Positions 21,819-33,880 of a stretch of DNA of 64,000 nucleotides are shown here, piece after piece. The notes beneath the pieces are model-generated. The model saw only the letters and a program-made list of their open reading frames with translations. It had not been told where the DNA came from and searched no databases. The translations under genes and the position numbers were made by a program. Source of the stretch: Lutjanus erythropterus (lineage: Eukaryota; Chordata; Actinopteri; Lutjaniformes; Lutjanidae). The stretch's first letter is position 1, and every line of letters begins with the position of its first letter. The stretch covers positions 36,512,077-36,576,076 of the forward strand of contig CM034600.1 in assembly GCA_020091685.1 (NCBI GenBank), read 5' to 3'.

Positions 21819-24800
21819 GTAAGACAAAAAAGCCTAATCGGGGGGAAAAAAAACCCTCTTAAACTGTGGGACTTCAAAACTTTCCAGTGAAACCACACTT
21901 ATGAAATCCAATTAAAGTTGGCAGCTTTTTAAAAGTTCATCAGAAGAGAGGATTCTGAGAATGCCAAGACCTGGGTCAATTCACTTTTTTGCAATTATTT
22001 CAGCTTGAAGTGTGAAATTTCCCGCATCAGAAAGCAGTTTCCCAAAAGCATCTTCAGGCGACAGACAAGTCTGTGGGCTGAGATCATCTTAGTCTGAAGA
22101 TGCTGTTGGGAAACGGGGCCTTGAACAGTTTAGATCCAACATGTCAAACAAAAGTTTTATAAAATAACTTTCAGGTATGTAATTGTGACTAAATGTTTGA
22201 GCAGTTTCTCATTGACTCCTGTGACAAACCCCACCCGTCTGAGTCACTGTAGTCACCGTAGTTTTAATAGCACTAATGTAAACGATCAAGTGCATCATAT
22301 TAAAATCACTGTACACATGTCGGACTCACAAATGTACACATTTCTATAACTACATGATTTGCATATTACTTTTTTCTTTTCACAAATCATCCATCATTTA
22401 AATATGACTTATGAGTAATGCAGTTTTATTCCCACAACTTCATATGTACTAGGAATGTTAATGATTGATGGTTAATCGATTAATCACCAATAAGAATTTA
22501 ACCAACTAAAAATATATTAATTGATAATTAACTGATAGTATTGAAATGATAGTAATTGTGGCTCATTTGACAGTTTTTGTTAGATGAGGAAACTTAATCT
22601 TCAACTTGAACTGGGGAAAAAAGAAAAAACAAGAATAAAATGTTCAACACTGATACAGTATATACTTTTGCAATCAAACCCTTGTTTAAGACTATTGACT
22701 ATTTTATCAGAGATAGAAAGTATTTTGTCGGAAGGGAACAACATTTGCCGTATTATTATTGTTGAATCTGTGAGTTTCATGCGTTGCCAAGTTTGAGGAG
22801 TTTTAAATGTTAACATCTTTACCACTGAGGCATTAAACTGACATAAATTATGACTGGCTGAAGAACACAGCTTCAGATGTCAGATGTTTAGCTGATGATC
22901 TAAAATAACTTGCGGTGAAATTAATTAATATTTCATGCCTAGATCTCCACATTAAAGCGATGACATTAAAGTGAGCATCACACACTCGAAAGGAGCACAA
23001 AGTTTGTAGTTTTCTTGGTGACAGAGTCAGTGGAAAAAAAAAAAAATCCATGTCAGTAGAAATGTCTCCAACCGCTCCGGCAGCATAAATCACCTCTCCG
23101 CTGTCCATCATGTTCTCATTATGATGGTCCAAACTCTGCAGTTTTGTAAAAATATGGAGTCCACTGTAACCAACATGAATCCAAAGTGACCACAGCCGCT
23201 GCTCTCCCCCAGTGAGGAAACTACAAACTTTTTATGACCACATTTTAACTGTGCAGGAGGTGAGGATCTGATAGAAAAGATTTTGGCTGGAGTTTTTATT
23301 TCTGTATTTATTTTTATTTAAAACTTAATTTAAACAGGTAGTCTGTCACCAGTGTAACAGGAACCAATCAGAGGGGTCAGGGCTTACATTCATCGTTAAA
23401 TAAGAAAGGACTGATGGAAAACTAACTCATTGCATTAAAGACTTCAGTGAACTGATTAAACCCCAAAAGTGTACAAGTGAAAGGATTAATAAGAATTAGA
23501 TCTGAGTAGTTTCCAGTACTAAACTCAATAGGTGTTAATGCCAAAATTATTGAACATTTGTGCCAAAGTTTGATTTTTGTTCCATTAAAATTCCTCTTGT
23601 TGACGTCAGAAAAGCACGACAAAGTGAGAAAACTGCACAAGCACATGTAGCAGTTTTTACTGGCTTGTTTTTCTGTTACTTTTAGAGAGGAACATGCTCT
23701 TTTTATTACCCTACTTCAAATTCATACAATGTCTCATATTCACACTTCTGAGAGCTTCTCGGTTTAATCAAAGTCTGCTGAGCTCCTCTGCAGCTTGAGA
23801 ATTTTAGAGCCAGTCTGACAATCATCAGAAGGTTTCTGGAAGGAAAAAATCTTTCTCAGATCTAAAGGCTGCTGGTGTCGACAATCATGAGACAAACTAG
23901 GAATGTAAGCACTGGGGTCACTGTCGACCGATAAAAAGTTGATCTGACACCGAAAATAAAGTCACATTCAAACATTCAATCATCCAATTGACAATTCAGT
24001 TACACTGTTGGTGTAGTTTCACATTGTGAAGGCCTTTTATCTCGGTTTTATTGATTCTGTTGAAAATAAAAATCCGCTGGGGAAATAATTAATGCTTCAT
24101 TTATAAATTGGCCCGTCAAAATTGACTCAGCCTAACATATTCCCTCAATGGTAGCTACAGCCCTGTGCAAGGAGTTTTCAACTACTTATAAAACAGTCTC
24201 GATTTAATACTGATGCCCCTATATGACCTACATAAGTTAACAAGACCATCTGCAAGAAGACTGGCTATTGATATACAGTTGTTCCTGATCCCTACCACAG
24301 GGTCAGAGTGTTCTTGATGTGTTCACAGGTTTTACAAAAACAACAAATATAAAAGTTCCTTGTAGTAGCTTGTATAAAGTAAATAAATCAAATAAATAAG
24401 CTGATTCCCAAAGAGTCGGGACACTCTGTGAAACATAAATAAAACCAAATGTGACAACTTGCTAATTCTTTTGGACATAAACTCAATTAAAAACAGTCCA
24501 AAGGCAACGTGTTTAATGATTTACCTGACCAACTTCATTGAGTTTTGTAAATATCCCGAATTTTATGCCTGTAACAGGTTTCAAACAAGTGGGAACAAGG
24601 CCAACAAAAGACTGGGAAAGTTGTGGAATGCTGAAAAAAAAAAAAAAACAAAAAAAAAAAAACACCTGTCTGGAACATTTCACAGGTAAAAAGGTTAAGT
24701 GGTATCAGGTGACAGTATCATGACTGGGTATAAAAGGAGCATCCTCAGAAGGCTCAGTAACAACCAGATGACTGAACTCTTTTCTCTTGCAGCATCTTTT

Positions 24801-27043
24801 TTTCATCTTTTTTCAACTTTTTTTTGAATCTGGCGTTCTATGTGTCTCAGCAACATTTAGACTATATGATATTAATAACCCTCTCAAAATGAAGCTGTGT
24901 CTTATAGGTTGTATTGTGAACAACGTTTATTTCAGTGCTTTGTACAACTCACAAACATGTTGAGACACGTCTCCTGACTGTTCCTGTCTTAGGCATTACA
25001 GAAACAGGACAAAAAGTAGTTCCTGCTTGAAACTGCGTGCAACAAGTCTGTGGATTATCTTGAGTACTCGATCATGATAAGCGAGACTCCAGTATATTGG
25101 AGAGACAGCAGACATCTCTACAGCCGATATCTCCAAAACTCAGCAGCTCACACCAAAACAATTTAGATGGATAAATAGCACTATATGCCATGTATTTTTG
25201 ATTTTTGGGTGTACTGTCCCTTTAACCATGTACACTGGCATTACAAATACATTGAGGATTGGATTCCATGCATAATAATGTGTCGAAATTCCCCTATTAA
25301 GTTATTCCTCGTGCAAAAATGTTGGCATTGCGCTGGTTCCAGCTCCTAAAATAGGATTTTTCTAATGGTATTTTTTGTTTTCTATGACTGTAAACTGACT
25401 ACCTTTGGGTTTGTTAGACATGTGAAGGTATTTTTCACTATTTTGTGATATTTTGTAGGCCAAGCACTAAATTAAAATTTGAGAAAATAAATGTCAAATT
25501 AATTCAGAATAAAGCAAATTGTTTACTGCAGCCTTCGACTCTACTGTTTGATCAAAATCTTGGTGATGGCTTGATTTAGATAGCGATTGTTTGCTTGTGT
25601 ACCTTGAAGGCCCTATGATGATGAAAATAATCACTGACTTTTTCGTACCTTTCAGGTCAGTCTTGGAAGGCCTTGAATGCCACAGACAAGCGACCATTTG
25701 TGGAGGAAGCAGAACGTCTCCGTGTCCAGCACCTCCAAGACCACCCAAACTACAAGTACAGGCCTCGCCGCAAGAAGACCACCAAAAAGCTCAAGCGGGT
25801 CGAACCGGGGCTTCTGCTGCACAGTTTAGCCCAGGGTGGGGCACCGGGCCTTGGATTAGGACATGGCGTCAGCCCATTGGGTGCAGATGGTATCTCTGGA
25901 GGTTCTGTTTATGGACATTCAGGCTCCCACCCTTCACATCACCATCACTCCCACCATCTGCTGCCTTCTCTTGGGCACTTCAGGGACCTCCAGGCCCCAG
26001 GACACCCAGAGCTGGAGACCTATGGTCTGCCCACTCCAGAAATGTCCCCTCTGGATATTCTGGAAGATGGAGCTGGGGAATCTGTGTTTTTTCCCCAACA
26101 TATGCAAGAGGAGGCAGGGATGGGAGGTTGGAGTGGGTACCACCACCACCTTCACCATCACAACCAGCATTACAGCCATAACTACAACAACCATAGTCAC
26201 CACAACTCCATACACGGTGCAGCTCCATACAGTCAGAATGCAGGGATGAGTGTGGGTCCCAGTTTAAGCAGCACCAGTATGAATTCCAGTTTGAGTCCTG
26301 GTAGAAGTTCCAGAGTTGATTCAAGAATGAGTTCTGTCGAATCAAATATGCCCTCGAGCATGAGCTCTGCCACTTCAGTTTTGGCGAGTTCTGTCAACTC
26401 CAGGTTAAATTCTAGTCACCATATCGCCTTGAGGAGTCCTGTAAAGTGCCCACCATCTCTTTCTGACTCCTCCTCCCCTGTTTCCTACTCCCAACCATCC
26501 ATCAGCCTCCCTGAGCCCATAAAATCCCACCAAACGCCACATCAAGCCACCACTCCTGTCAGTTACTTCGGCCAGATGTACAGCAGCAGCACCCCGAATC
26601 CTACATATTATATGCCCTCTCACCTGGGGCAGCTTTCACCTCCTCCTGAAACGTCTCCCTCTTCCTGCTCTTCCTCCTCCATCGTCCAGTCAACCTTCCC
26701 TCCCACTTTGCACTTAGACCATTCAAGTCCAGAGTCCTCCAGCCATCTGGGGTCTTCTTCTGCTGAGTTTTGGTCCGAGGTGGACAGGCATGAATTCGAC
26801 CAGTATGTAAATGTTGGAAGGAATCGAGAGGAGGCCTATGGACGTGGTGGGGCCGGTGCGTTGAAAGTCCTGAGTGGGCGTAGTAGTAGTGTAGGTAGCA
26901 GCATGAACAGCAATGTTATTAACAGGGATGTCAGTAGTATTTTGAATGGTGCTGGTGGGTGTGATGAAGGGAGCAGCCCTCTTATATCAGCTCTCTCTGA
27001 TGCCAGCAGTGCTGTCTATTACAGTGCCTGTATCACTGGATAA
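21413..27043 (+). CDS. sox18: sox18, SoxF HMG-box transcription factor (two coding exons, joined 21413-21818 and 25656-27043)
   Basis: Predicted 597-aa nuclear DNA-binding protein. SOX18 is known to control endothelial, arteriovenous and lymphatic development in vertebrates. The HMG box spans about residues 101-171 and contains [23 protein letters not shown] and [20 protein letters not shown], followed by the basic RPRRKK. SOX18 identity rests on [11 protein letters not shown] (from residue 259; human SOX18 has GLPTPERSPLD), then VFFPQ, the SoxF beta-catenin-contact motif EFDQY (515-519), and a C-terminus [18 protein letters not shown] that nearly equals the human end. The start ATG at 21413 has G at -3, and it is the first in-frame ATG. 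The intron uses a GTAAGA donor and a TTTCAG acceptor, and splits a Gly codon inside the HMG box, the expected SoxF position. The protein is longer than human SOX18 (about 384 aa) because of His-rich (227-236 and 298-318) and Ser-rich stretches. No frameshift or premature stop is visible, so the gene looks functional. Confidence 0.97.
22037..22114. mobile_element. Short inverted-repeat MITE in sox18 intron
   Basis: The 21-bp arms 22037-22057 and 22094-22114 are inverted repeats differing at one position (arm reads GTTTCCCAAAAGCATCTTCA). The 36-bp loop has no coding sequence. This matches short fish MITEs beginning with a TTTCCCAAAAGCAT-type word. Confidence 0.6.
22450..22560. repeat. AATTAATC-type dispersed repeat fragment in sox18 intron
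   Basis: Contains TTAATCGATTAATCACCAAT and ATTAATTGATAATTAAC, resembling the repeat at 32.91-33.21 kb. The fragment is too short to classify. Confidence 0.35.
24399..24762 (+). mobile_element. Tc1/mariner element, 5' fragment, in sox18 intron (copy 1)
   Basis: Corresponds to the 5' non-coding part of the Tc1-like family seen at 39189 and 50138. Shared words include ACAAAAGACTGGGAAAG, AACACCTGTCTGGAACATT, TCATGACTGGGTATAAAAGG and GCATCCTCAGAAGGCTCAGT. An A-rich expansion at 24632-24661 lies inside. The transposase region is missing. Confidence 0.75.
25100..25224 (+). mobile_element. MITE end in sox18 intron (same family as 57250-57341)
   Basis: CACCAAAACAATTTAGATGG and GGTGTACTGTCCCTTTAA match, in order, the segment at 57250-57341. 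The terminal word resembles the 'TTAAAGGGACAGTxCACC' end of fish MITEs. The 5' limit is not clear. Confidence 0.55.
25656..27043 (+). CDS. sox18: sox18 coding exon 2 (second half of HMG box, transactivation region, C-terminus)
   Basis: Starts after TTTCAG with the last two bases of Gly136, then [17 protein letters not shown]. Many SoxF proteins have Lys where this one has Gln137; from memory Gln occurs in fish Sox18. The exon encodes the rest of the HMG box, the basic tail, a leucine-rich GLLLHSL segment (about residues 186-192), two His-rich patches, a long Ser-rich region, EFDQY and the conserved terminal segment. It ends at TAA 27041-27043. A 196-aa open frame on the same strand (25591-26181) is only a frame shadow. 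Confidence 0.96.
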
Positions 27044-27700
27044 ATACTCCATGATCTCATCTCTCATACGTACCTCCTTTCAGACTGTACAGTTTATTTT
27101 GGTTAATTTGAACCAGATAGGGAGGAAGTATATCAGCAAGATTAGTTTTGGCTCATACTTTTAGTCCAGTCATTCATATGTCTTGCTTATCTTTGATAAA
27201 TTGCAAAAGTTTAAAAAGTTAAGTTTTGTCTAAACACTAAAAAGAAAGATACTAATGAGTGGTTTCATTGCAACACTTACTGGAGCCCGACCTGGGTAGA
27301 GCCAAAAACCACAGTTTTTGAAAAATGTGGCAACTTTAAAAAAACAAACAAAAAAAAGAAACCACTATTGTCAAATTAAATAAACAGGTGCCTTTTACTT
27401 ATTTTTAGAGTAGTTAACACATTCCTGAACATGATGTTGATTCTTGATAGCTACAGGCTAGTGTGGCTAGTTTAGATTTGTGAGGTTAGGTATGTTAACA
27501 TGCTAGCATGGGTAACTTGCAACCTACAAGTAGGATTTGTGAGATATGCATGGATAACTAGCTCCAGCACCTTTGGTGGCAGAAGCTAAAACAGCAAGTC
27601 ACAGCTTTGCTGAGCAACTGCAAAATCAGCTACTGTCAGTCACTTAGTTAGCATAGCAGATGGCATTAGCTACTGTAAAGGTGTTAGCAATGAATAAAAA
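27044..27700 (+). other. sox18: sox18 3' untranslated region with candidate poly(A) signals
   Basis: AATAAA occurs at 27379-27384 and 27693-27698, the first two good signals after the stop codon. Either could define the mRNA end, and a longer 3' end cannot be excluded. The interval around 27470-27600 contains GCTAGC-type words common in fish repeats. Confidence 0.5.
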
Positions 27701-29895
27701 TCATCACTCTAATCTTCATCAAGATATTGTTTCTTCACTCAAATGAGTAGCTACCAAAGTTCTCAAGGTGCTTTCAGAAAAAAACAAGAAAATAAAGAAG
27801 TAGGCCCAACAGACGGCAGCTGGAGAGCTTCTAGCATTGGGTTTTTCAGGCTCTTCTGGGTATGACCCACCCGTCTCTGCCTCTGATTGGCTAAAGGCCC
27901 AGTCACACATATGTAATCAGGGGGCATGGCCACAAATTTACATCCTTTCTTTGCATTAGGTTCAATGATCTGCGATGGCCACTCCTTTACATTTGCGTAC
28001 TTGTGACCAGGCCCGTACTCTAATATTCTTACCCTGATGGGTTGATTCCAACAAACATGGCTGTGTCGCATTACGGTTGCGCCACGTCTGCTGAAGCTGC
28101 CAGTCAACAAAATCCTTGTGATTCCACCAGCAGTGGTTCACTGCGTCCCCGAAGCGGCTCTCTGCTCTGCTCTGCTTCAAAGAGAGTCTATTTTTGACAG
28201 ATCAGATCAACTGAGCTGGAAGTCAGACAAACAAAAAGCAAAGAGTCATGATCAATTTTCAAAATAAAAGAGCCCGTGCAGACTCACGGTCATGAAAACA
28301 GACAGAAACATGTTTAACTACAGAACCTATTACCAATGATAGAAGCACAAAAATCAGGAAAAGAGGGCCAAATCAACAAATCTGAACAAGCAAAACACTC
28401 TGCTGTTGAAACGCTTTTGAAATGCTGCTGGTGGGACAAATCAAAAGCGAGGCGCAGACTAGTGGAATCAACAGGTAACACTTTTCCATTTCAATCCTCA
28501 CGTCTGCACCAAACCCAACAATGAGGAAATACCTATCAGAGGCAGAGTAGGGCCGGTCTTGCCAAGAAAATCTATAATAATGCATTTTTCAGTTCTTTAT
28601 CAAGAGTGCTAGGTCTCCATGTTAGCCTGTGTAATGCTGACAATCCAGGAGTCTTTATCAATGGCTGGATACATAGTATGAAGGTCTCAACAAGGGCTTG
28701 TCTTAGTTGAAGTGCCTTTGAGCAAGACACTAAATTTCCTTCCTGTTCCATGGGTTTTGTTTCTCTGCACTCTAACCCCCCTTTCGTGTACACGTGATAG
28801 GAAAATATGTCTTTAATTGCACTGTGTGAACTCCACAACTAAGACAAATCAGAATTTCAACATCATCTCATATGTTTTTTGACATTTCATCTCAGGACCA
28901 GAGACAAATATTCATCTCACTGAACTTCTTTAAAGTTTAGACTGATTCATCTCCTTCGTAAACTGGGAACATGACAGACAATGGAGGACAAAGTTGGGAG
29001 ATGGACGGAGAGAAAAAAGACTCGATGGGAGAGACTTGATCCAGCCTCCTCGTATCTCTCTGCAGCGATGTCGGGAAAGCCTTGGCCACAGACCCAGAGC
29101 AGACCACTGATGTCTCCCACAAACTATCAGGATGTTTTACAAGCCGGGTTGGGTTCTTTCTGACCGTGATACATGCCGTTCCCTCTCTCGCAGTCTCTCA
29201 GTCCATGACAGGGCCTCATGTCAAGCTCCGAGCCAAAATCTGCGAGTTAGAAGTTGCTTTGCTTCTTGGCAAACGCAGATATATGTTGATGATTCAAAGA
29301 TCATTCTTTTTAACCAGTAAGCCTTTCTGGTATAACAAGCATATCACTTGTTTAAACAAAATGTTCTTTTGCAAAGTCAAAAAGTGTAATTTAGTTCTAC
29401 AAATAACAGAAGATTGGCTTCTACAAATTAAGTGTCATTGGAATAAGTCTTGTGTGGTAGATCATAAAAACTTTATACTTAAACTTCTTCATGTCCAACG
29501 TCTGCATATTTGCCAATTTACGCAAAGCAACTTTATACTCCCACATATTGGTCAGCAGTTTAACCTCTCAAAATACAAATTGTCCTATTCTTAATTTCAT
29601 AAAATGATCGATTGGAAATGAAGGATAATGGTTCATGTGCTAGGTCTTATAATGTTTTTGAAATCGTGGTTTGATGTAGCCGTTTACTGTATATATAGAT
29701 GCTGTGCCTCTTGGCAGTATGTGAAGGAGAAATTGAGACTATGAAATGTTCTCTTTGCACTGGGTTTAATGTCTTAGCTGTATAGAAGGAACACTACTTA
29801 TCAAAAGTCAAATGTCCATAAGTTTAAATATGTTTTGTACAGAAAGGACTGTGTTTATTTTGATTTATAGGTTATGTTTTAAACATTTATTTACA
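27701..29895. other. Downstream flank of sox18; possible dispersed repeats, no gene
   Basis: 27800-28190 is a GC-richer block whose minus strand stays open for up to 115 aa in overlapping frames. It reminds me of a dispersed fish repeat but I cannot name it. Near 28700-28735, GTGCCTTTGAGCAAGAC is a phrase common in fish SINE-like repeats. The 170-aa plus-strand frame at 29082-29594 has no recognisable domain, splice support or composition bias, so it is not called. Confidence 0.35.
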
Positions 29896-30495
29896 AAAAG
29901 ATAAGTTGACATTTTTAGAAATAGTTTTTTTTTGTTTTGTTTTCTTGTTGAGAGTGAGTGAGACCACTCTTGTGTCTGTGTGTTAAGATGGAGGCGATTA
30001 GCCTAGCTTAGCATAAAGTCAGGACTCAGGTGGAAACAGCTAGCCTGGCTTTCTTTGAAATTAAACAGCCTGATAATTAAATAACTAACATTTTGGATCT
30101 TGTTTGTTTAATCTGAACATAAACAGCAATGTTAACATGGTAATTTGTGGTTTTTCAGAGGGAGTTGTGTTGTGCAGTTACTGCTCCTGCTATTGTTTAG
30201 CAAAAAAAAATAGAATAGATACTCCACATAACTCCCTGCAAAACCACACAATTGTTGGGTTTACCTTCACTAATTAGATCAAATGTGCTAATTGGTGAAA
30301 TTCAGAGGTGATTGCAGGCAGATTTTTGAACTTTGGACTGGTCCAGGCTAGCTGTTTTCCCTTGCTAAGTTATGCTAATCATCTTCCAGATCCATATTTA
30401 TCCCACAAACACGTGATAATGATTTTCTTGCCTAACTCTGAACGAGAAAATGAATAAGAAAAAGATATTCCTCAAAATGTTCAACTATTCTTTTA
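29896..30495. mobile_element. Foldback (long inverted repeat) DNA element, about 600 bp
   Basis: The ends are inverted repeats: the left has GTTGACATTTTTAGAAATAG and the right has ATTCCTCAAAATGTTCAAC. Internal segments also pair: GCCTAGCTTAGCATAAAG and AACAGCTAGCCTGG at 30000-30048 against CCAGGCTAGCTGTTTTCC and TTATGCTAA at 30344-30379. No transposase is present. It matches a very common percomorph foldback family from memory. Confidence 0.75.
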
Positions 30496-32910
30496 CAGAT
30501 TATTTGAATATGAAAGCGTTGGAGCAGTGGTTTTCCACTGGTCATTTTTTTTCCTGTTCCTCCAAAATGTTGTGTATTATAAACTCGCCTTCAAAAGGAA
30601 ATCTAGAAATGTTAAGACCTCTCACAGATCTCTGTTGGTCTTTAAAAGAGTTCATTAGAGTTACATGTTACACTTCGCTCCACCAGCGACACCAGCAAAC
30701 AAGAAACATTCCCTCCCACACCAATGTTATTTACCCAAATGACTGGAAATTCAAATGAGAAGTTGAGGTTTTGTTTGTGCTGAGAAAATGAAAAATCAAC
30801 AGTTGTAGCCACTGTAGAGGTCTCTCTGTATGTGTTTATGTAGCATTTATCTTGTAATATTTTTGTATACAGTGGGAGCAACAAACAGAAGTCTCTCTTC
30901 AAGGATTTATCCTGCATCTGTTCCACATTAGTCCTACAGACAATACTTTTTTTTTGGACATGAAACAGTAGAACAAAATTGAGTATCTTGTAGAGTAAAA
31001 CCAGTTATATTTACCACACCGTTCCTTGTGGCCGCCATTGGTTGAAAACAGAGCAACAGTAGATTTTTCCTAACGTTTCCTCGAGAGGATGGAGCCACAG
31101 AGAAGCAGCAGTTCAAGCAAAGGATTAAAAAAAAAAATACTTCTACATCTGCATTTGACATTCTTTTCTGTTGACACCAAACAGAGTCTTGTTTCCATTT
31201 TAATTTACTGTGACACACAAAGAACATCAGAGGGACAGGCGTTTTTTGGAGTCGTGCAATAACTCTGGGGCTTTTGGTAATAATTATCTGAAGGAAAAAA
31301 AAAACGAAACACCCAAGATTTTGGGATTAAAACAAAGGACATTTTCTCAGCAGTCGTATAACGCCAAATTAAAACCAGGATTTTCCCAGAAGTGTCACTG
31401 TGATGCTTCTAAATCTGTCTGACAGGGACTGTTATTATATTTTCTGTAGTAAATTGTTTTGTTTGTGTTTATATTTGAAGAAATATGGGTTGGCTGTAAA
31501 TGGATCTGTTCTGTTTTATAAAATAATTTTACAAAATAAACACTTCTAAGTTTGCACTTTGGTGTGTGAGTCTCTGGAGCAACAAGTTCAGATGAATCAA
31601 CCAAAACTACCCCAAGTTTTGTTAAGTTTTGATTTGTTTAGATTAAAAGTTTCATGTTCAATCAGACCTGCATGTGCATACAATTTTGTCTGATGAGAAC
31701 AAAATTAAAAGTAGATTATGTGTTTAGTTTAGTAATGTATAGTTTTGTGGCACAAATTTTATAAGCCTCCGTGATTTAACCACCTTGAATTTAATTCTGT
31801 CAGAACGTCATGATTTGGATATCGTTTACATTATAAAAAGTATGTTTAGCCACATTCTCTTATGATTAAGATTCATTTAAGATTTAAGATTAGAAAAATT
31901 ACATGATAATTAATGATGATTTCTGATATCAATTTAATTGGTTGCATGAGAAAAACTTCAACTAAAAATTGAAACCGAAATAGTCTTGGTGTGAATCAAT
32001 ACCCGATCATAGATGATTACTTTTCACTGCACCATGTAAACGTCAGACTACTTCCTGTACCTTCCTTTAATGCTTTACAAACGCTGCACCAGCTTCAGCG
32101 ATTCTTGCTGGTTAGCAAACCTACTAGAGCTTTATATTGCAATTGCAAGTGGAGATCCTAAAACTTCTAAAAAAAACGCCATCTCAGACCAACTTTTGAG
32201 GATATGTGCATAAAATGGTGCACAAGTCATTTAGATTATATCGATTCCATGTGGGTGAACTTTAATGTTTATTGTATGATAGCGATGCAGTCAGGACATT
32301 AAAGCTCACGCTCTCATGTAAAAAAGAAGATTTAATCAAAATTTACTCTCTTTTTGCTCAGTCTTGTTGTAACTAGGATATCTGCTGAATAAAAATAATT
32401 TTACATGGACAGATTTAGCTACTACGTCCGTAAACCTCATGTATTTTTAAGCTGGCAGCGCTGTGTCAAACTCACCGGCTGATGGAGGACGCTGTCCAAA
32501 CATTTCAGAGTGTTCTCAAGTCCAAATGTCAAAATGCAACCTTTCAAAAACAACATGTTCCCTGTGGTCACAAAAAACTGCTTCCTCTCTGGCTTGTCGC
32601 ACACAAGGGAGGCAGCATCTGTGTTAAAGGGGCGGCCTGCAGCAGCTTAATAGCACCATCGATTATATTCATTAAAGAAAGTTGATATAATTAATAATAA
32701 TCCTATAAATCTTACTTAAACAGCTATAAGATAAGAAATAGCTTAGCAGGAGGTCATAGTCTATAAAGGCCCACTGTGGTACGTGATTGATTGATTGATT
32801 TATGATTTATTTTCATTATTAAAAACGTTTTAAAAACATTCCCCCCTCTGGGCGGTGTCTAGTTGACCAATCAGATTGCTTGGTTGGAACTACCTGTTGT
32901 ATGATACAGC
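30496..32910. other. Intergenic sequence, nothing recognised
   Basis: AT-rich with only short frames. A (GATT)n run lies near 32785-32800. No exon, RNA gene or clear transposon end was seen. Confidence 0.4.
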
Positions 32911-32911
32911 T

Positions 32912-33207
32912 GGGACTGCAATGATTAATCAATTATTAATCGACTATTAAATTAATCAGTAACTATTTTGATAATCATTTTGATACATTTTTTAAAATAA
33001 AAAATTCCCAAATTTTCTGATTTCTGACAGTAATCTGAATATCTTTGACTTGTGAACTAAATAAAGACTTTTCAGGACGTCACCTCGACTTTTGAGAGAC
33101 GCTGATTGACATTTTTCACCATTTTTGACATTTTATGGATGAAAGAACAAACTGATTAATACAAAGAATTATCGCCAGATTAATCGGCCATGAAAATATC
33201 GTTACGG
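32912..33207. mobile_element. AATTAATC-type MITE, about 300 bp
   Basis: Left part GCAATGATTAATCAATTATT, then ACTATTTTGATAATCATTTT; right part CAGATTAATCGGCCATGAAA. The ends are roughly complementary, and the inner phrase CATTTTTCACCATTTTTGAC matches a common percomorph repeat as I remember it. It has no coding capacity. Confidence 0.55.
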
Positions 33208-33880
33208 GAAAGACTTGCAAAATAGTTGGAATCAAATAATCCAAACTATCCCTTTAACAGTTTTATAAATTGACAACGACTTGTACAGGCTTGTCCTCAC
33301 CATTCATGCCTGCTGCCATTTTTTTCTGTGGCCATTTTTATTAGCTGTAGAAAAGCAGCTAGCTAGATATTTAGGAAAATTACGTCCCCCTTTATAATCC
33401 CACCTACAAATCACTGATTGGTTGATTGGCAGCTGATGAAAGCACCAACTAATGACAACACCAGACGCCTTTAAATCACTGAAGGAATCAGAGATACAGG
33501 TGATGATCAGAACAATCAAACAGTTGCAGACAGATGGACTGAGTAACTTTGCACCATCCAAGTTTTATAGAACAACTGTTGAAAATGCAGTGAAACAGCA
33601 GCGTTTGTTGCACTTTTCTATGTCCACTGTGAAAGCTGTGGATGTCCGTCCTGCATGTCTCAAAAGGAGGGGTGGGAAAAGCAGGAGAAAACAGAGAGAA
33701 AGACAATCACCTCAGTGTTGTGTGGTGCTGTAATCCTTTGTGATCTGCTTTGATTCTGTCCTCTCCGGGTTCGGATCCGACGCTAAACGAGTTTGGCTCG
33801 GCGGGACAGTTTCCCCCCCGAAACAAACCGCTGACGGACTCAAAAGCAAACATTTGGAACAAGGAAAAACTGTTCTCTCT
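33208..33880. other. Intergenic sequence, nothing recognised
   Basis: The 93-aa plus-strand frame at 33452-33733 has no known domain and no splice support; not called. Confidence 0.35.

Larger units (their letters stand above)
21819..25655 (+). other. sox18: sox18 intron 1 (3,837 bp, phase 1)
   Basis: The borders are GTAAGA and a pyrimidine tract ending TTTCAG. The intron is AT-rich and holds at least three recognisable transposon fossils: a short inverted-repeat element near 22.04-22.11 kb, a Tc1-like fragment at 24.40-24.76 kb, and the end of a short dispersed element near 25.10-25.22 kb. An AATTAATC-type repeat sits at about 22.45-22.56 kb. The remaining stretches, including 22.6-24.4 kb, show no coding signal. 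Mammalian SOX18 introns are, as far as I recall, far shorter, so most of this length is probably repeat growth. Confidence 0.93.

Noticed and set aside
21319-21898. Minus-strand frames of 90-163 aa opposite sox18 exon 1
   Set aside because: Antisense shadows of the GC-rich coding exon; no domain.
25591-26181. 196-aa plus-strand open frame
   Set aside because: Overlaps sox18 exon 2 in another frame; starts in the intron and has no domain, so it is a shadow.
29082-29594. 170-aa plus-strand frame downstream of sox18
   Set aside because: No domain match I can recognise, AT-rich codons, no promoter or splice signals.
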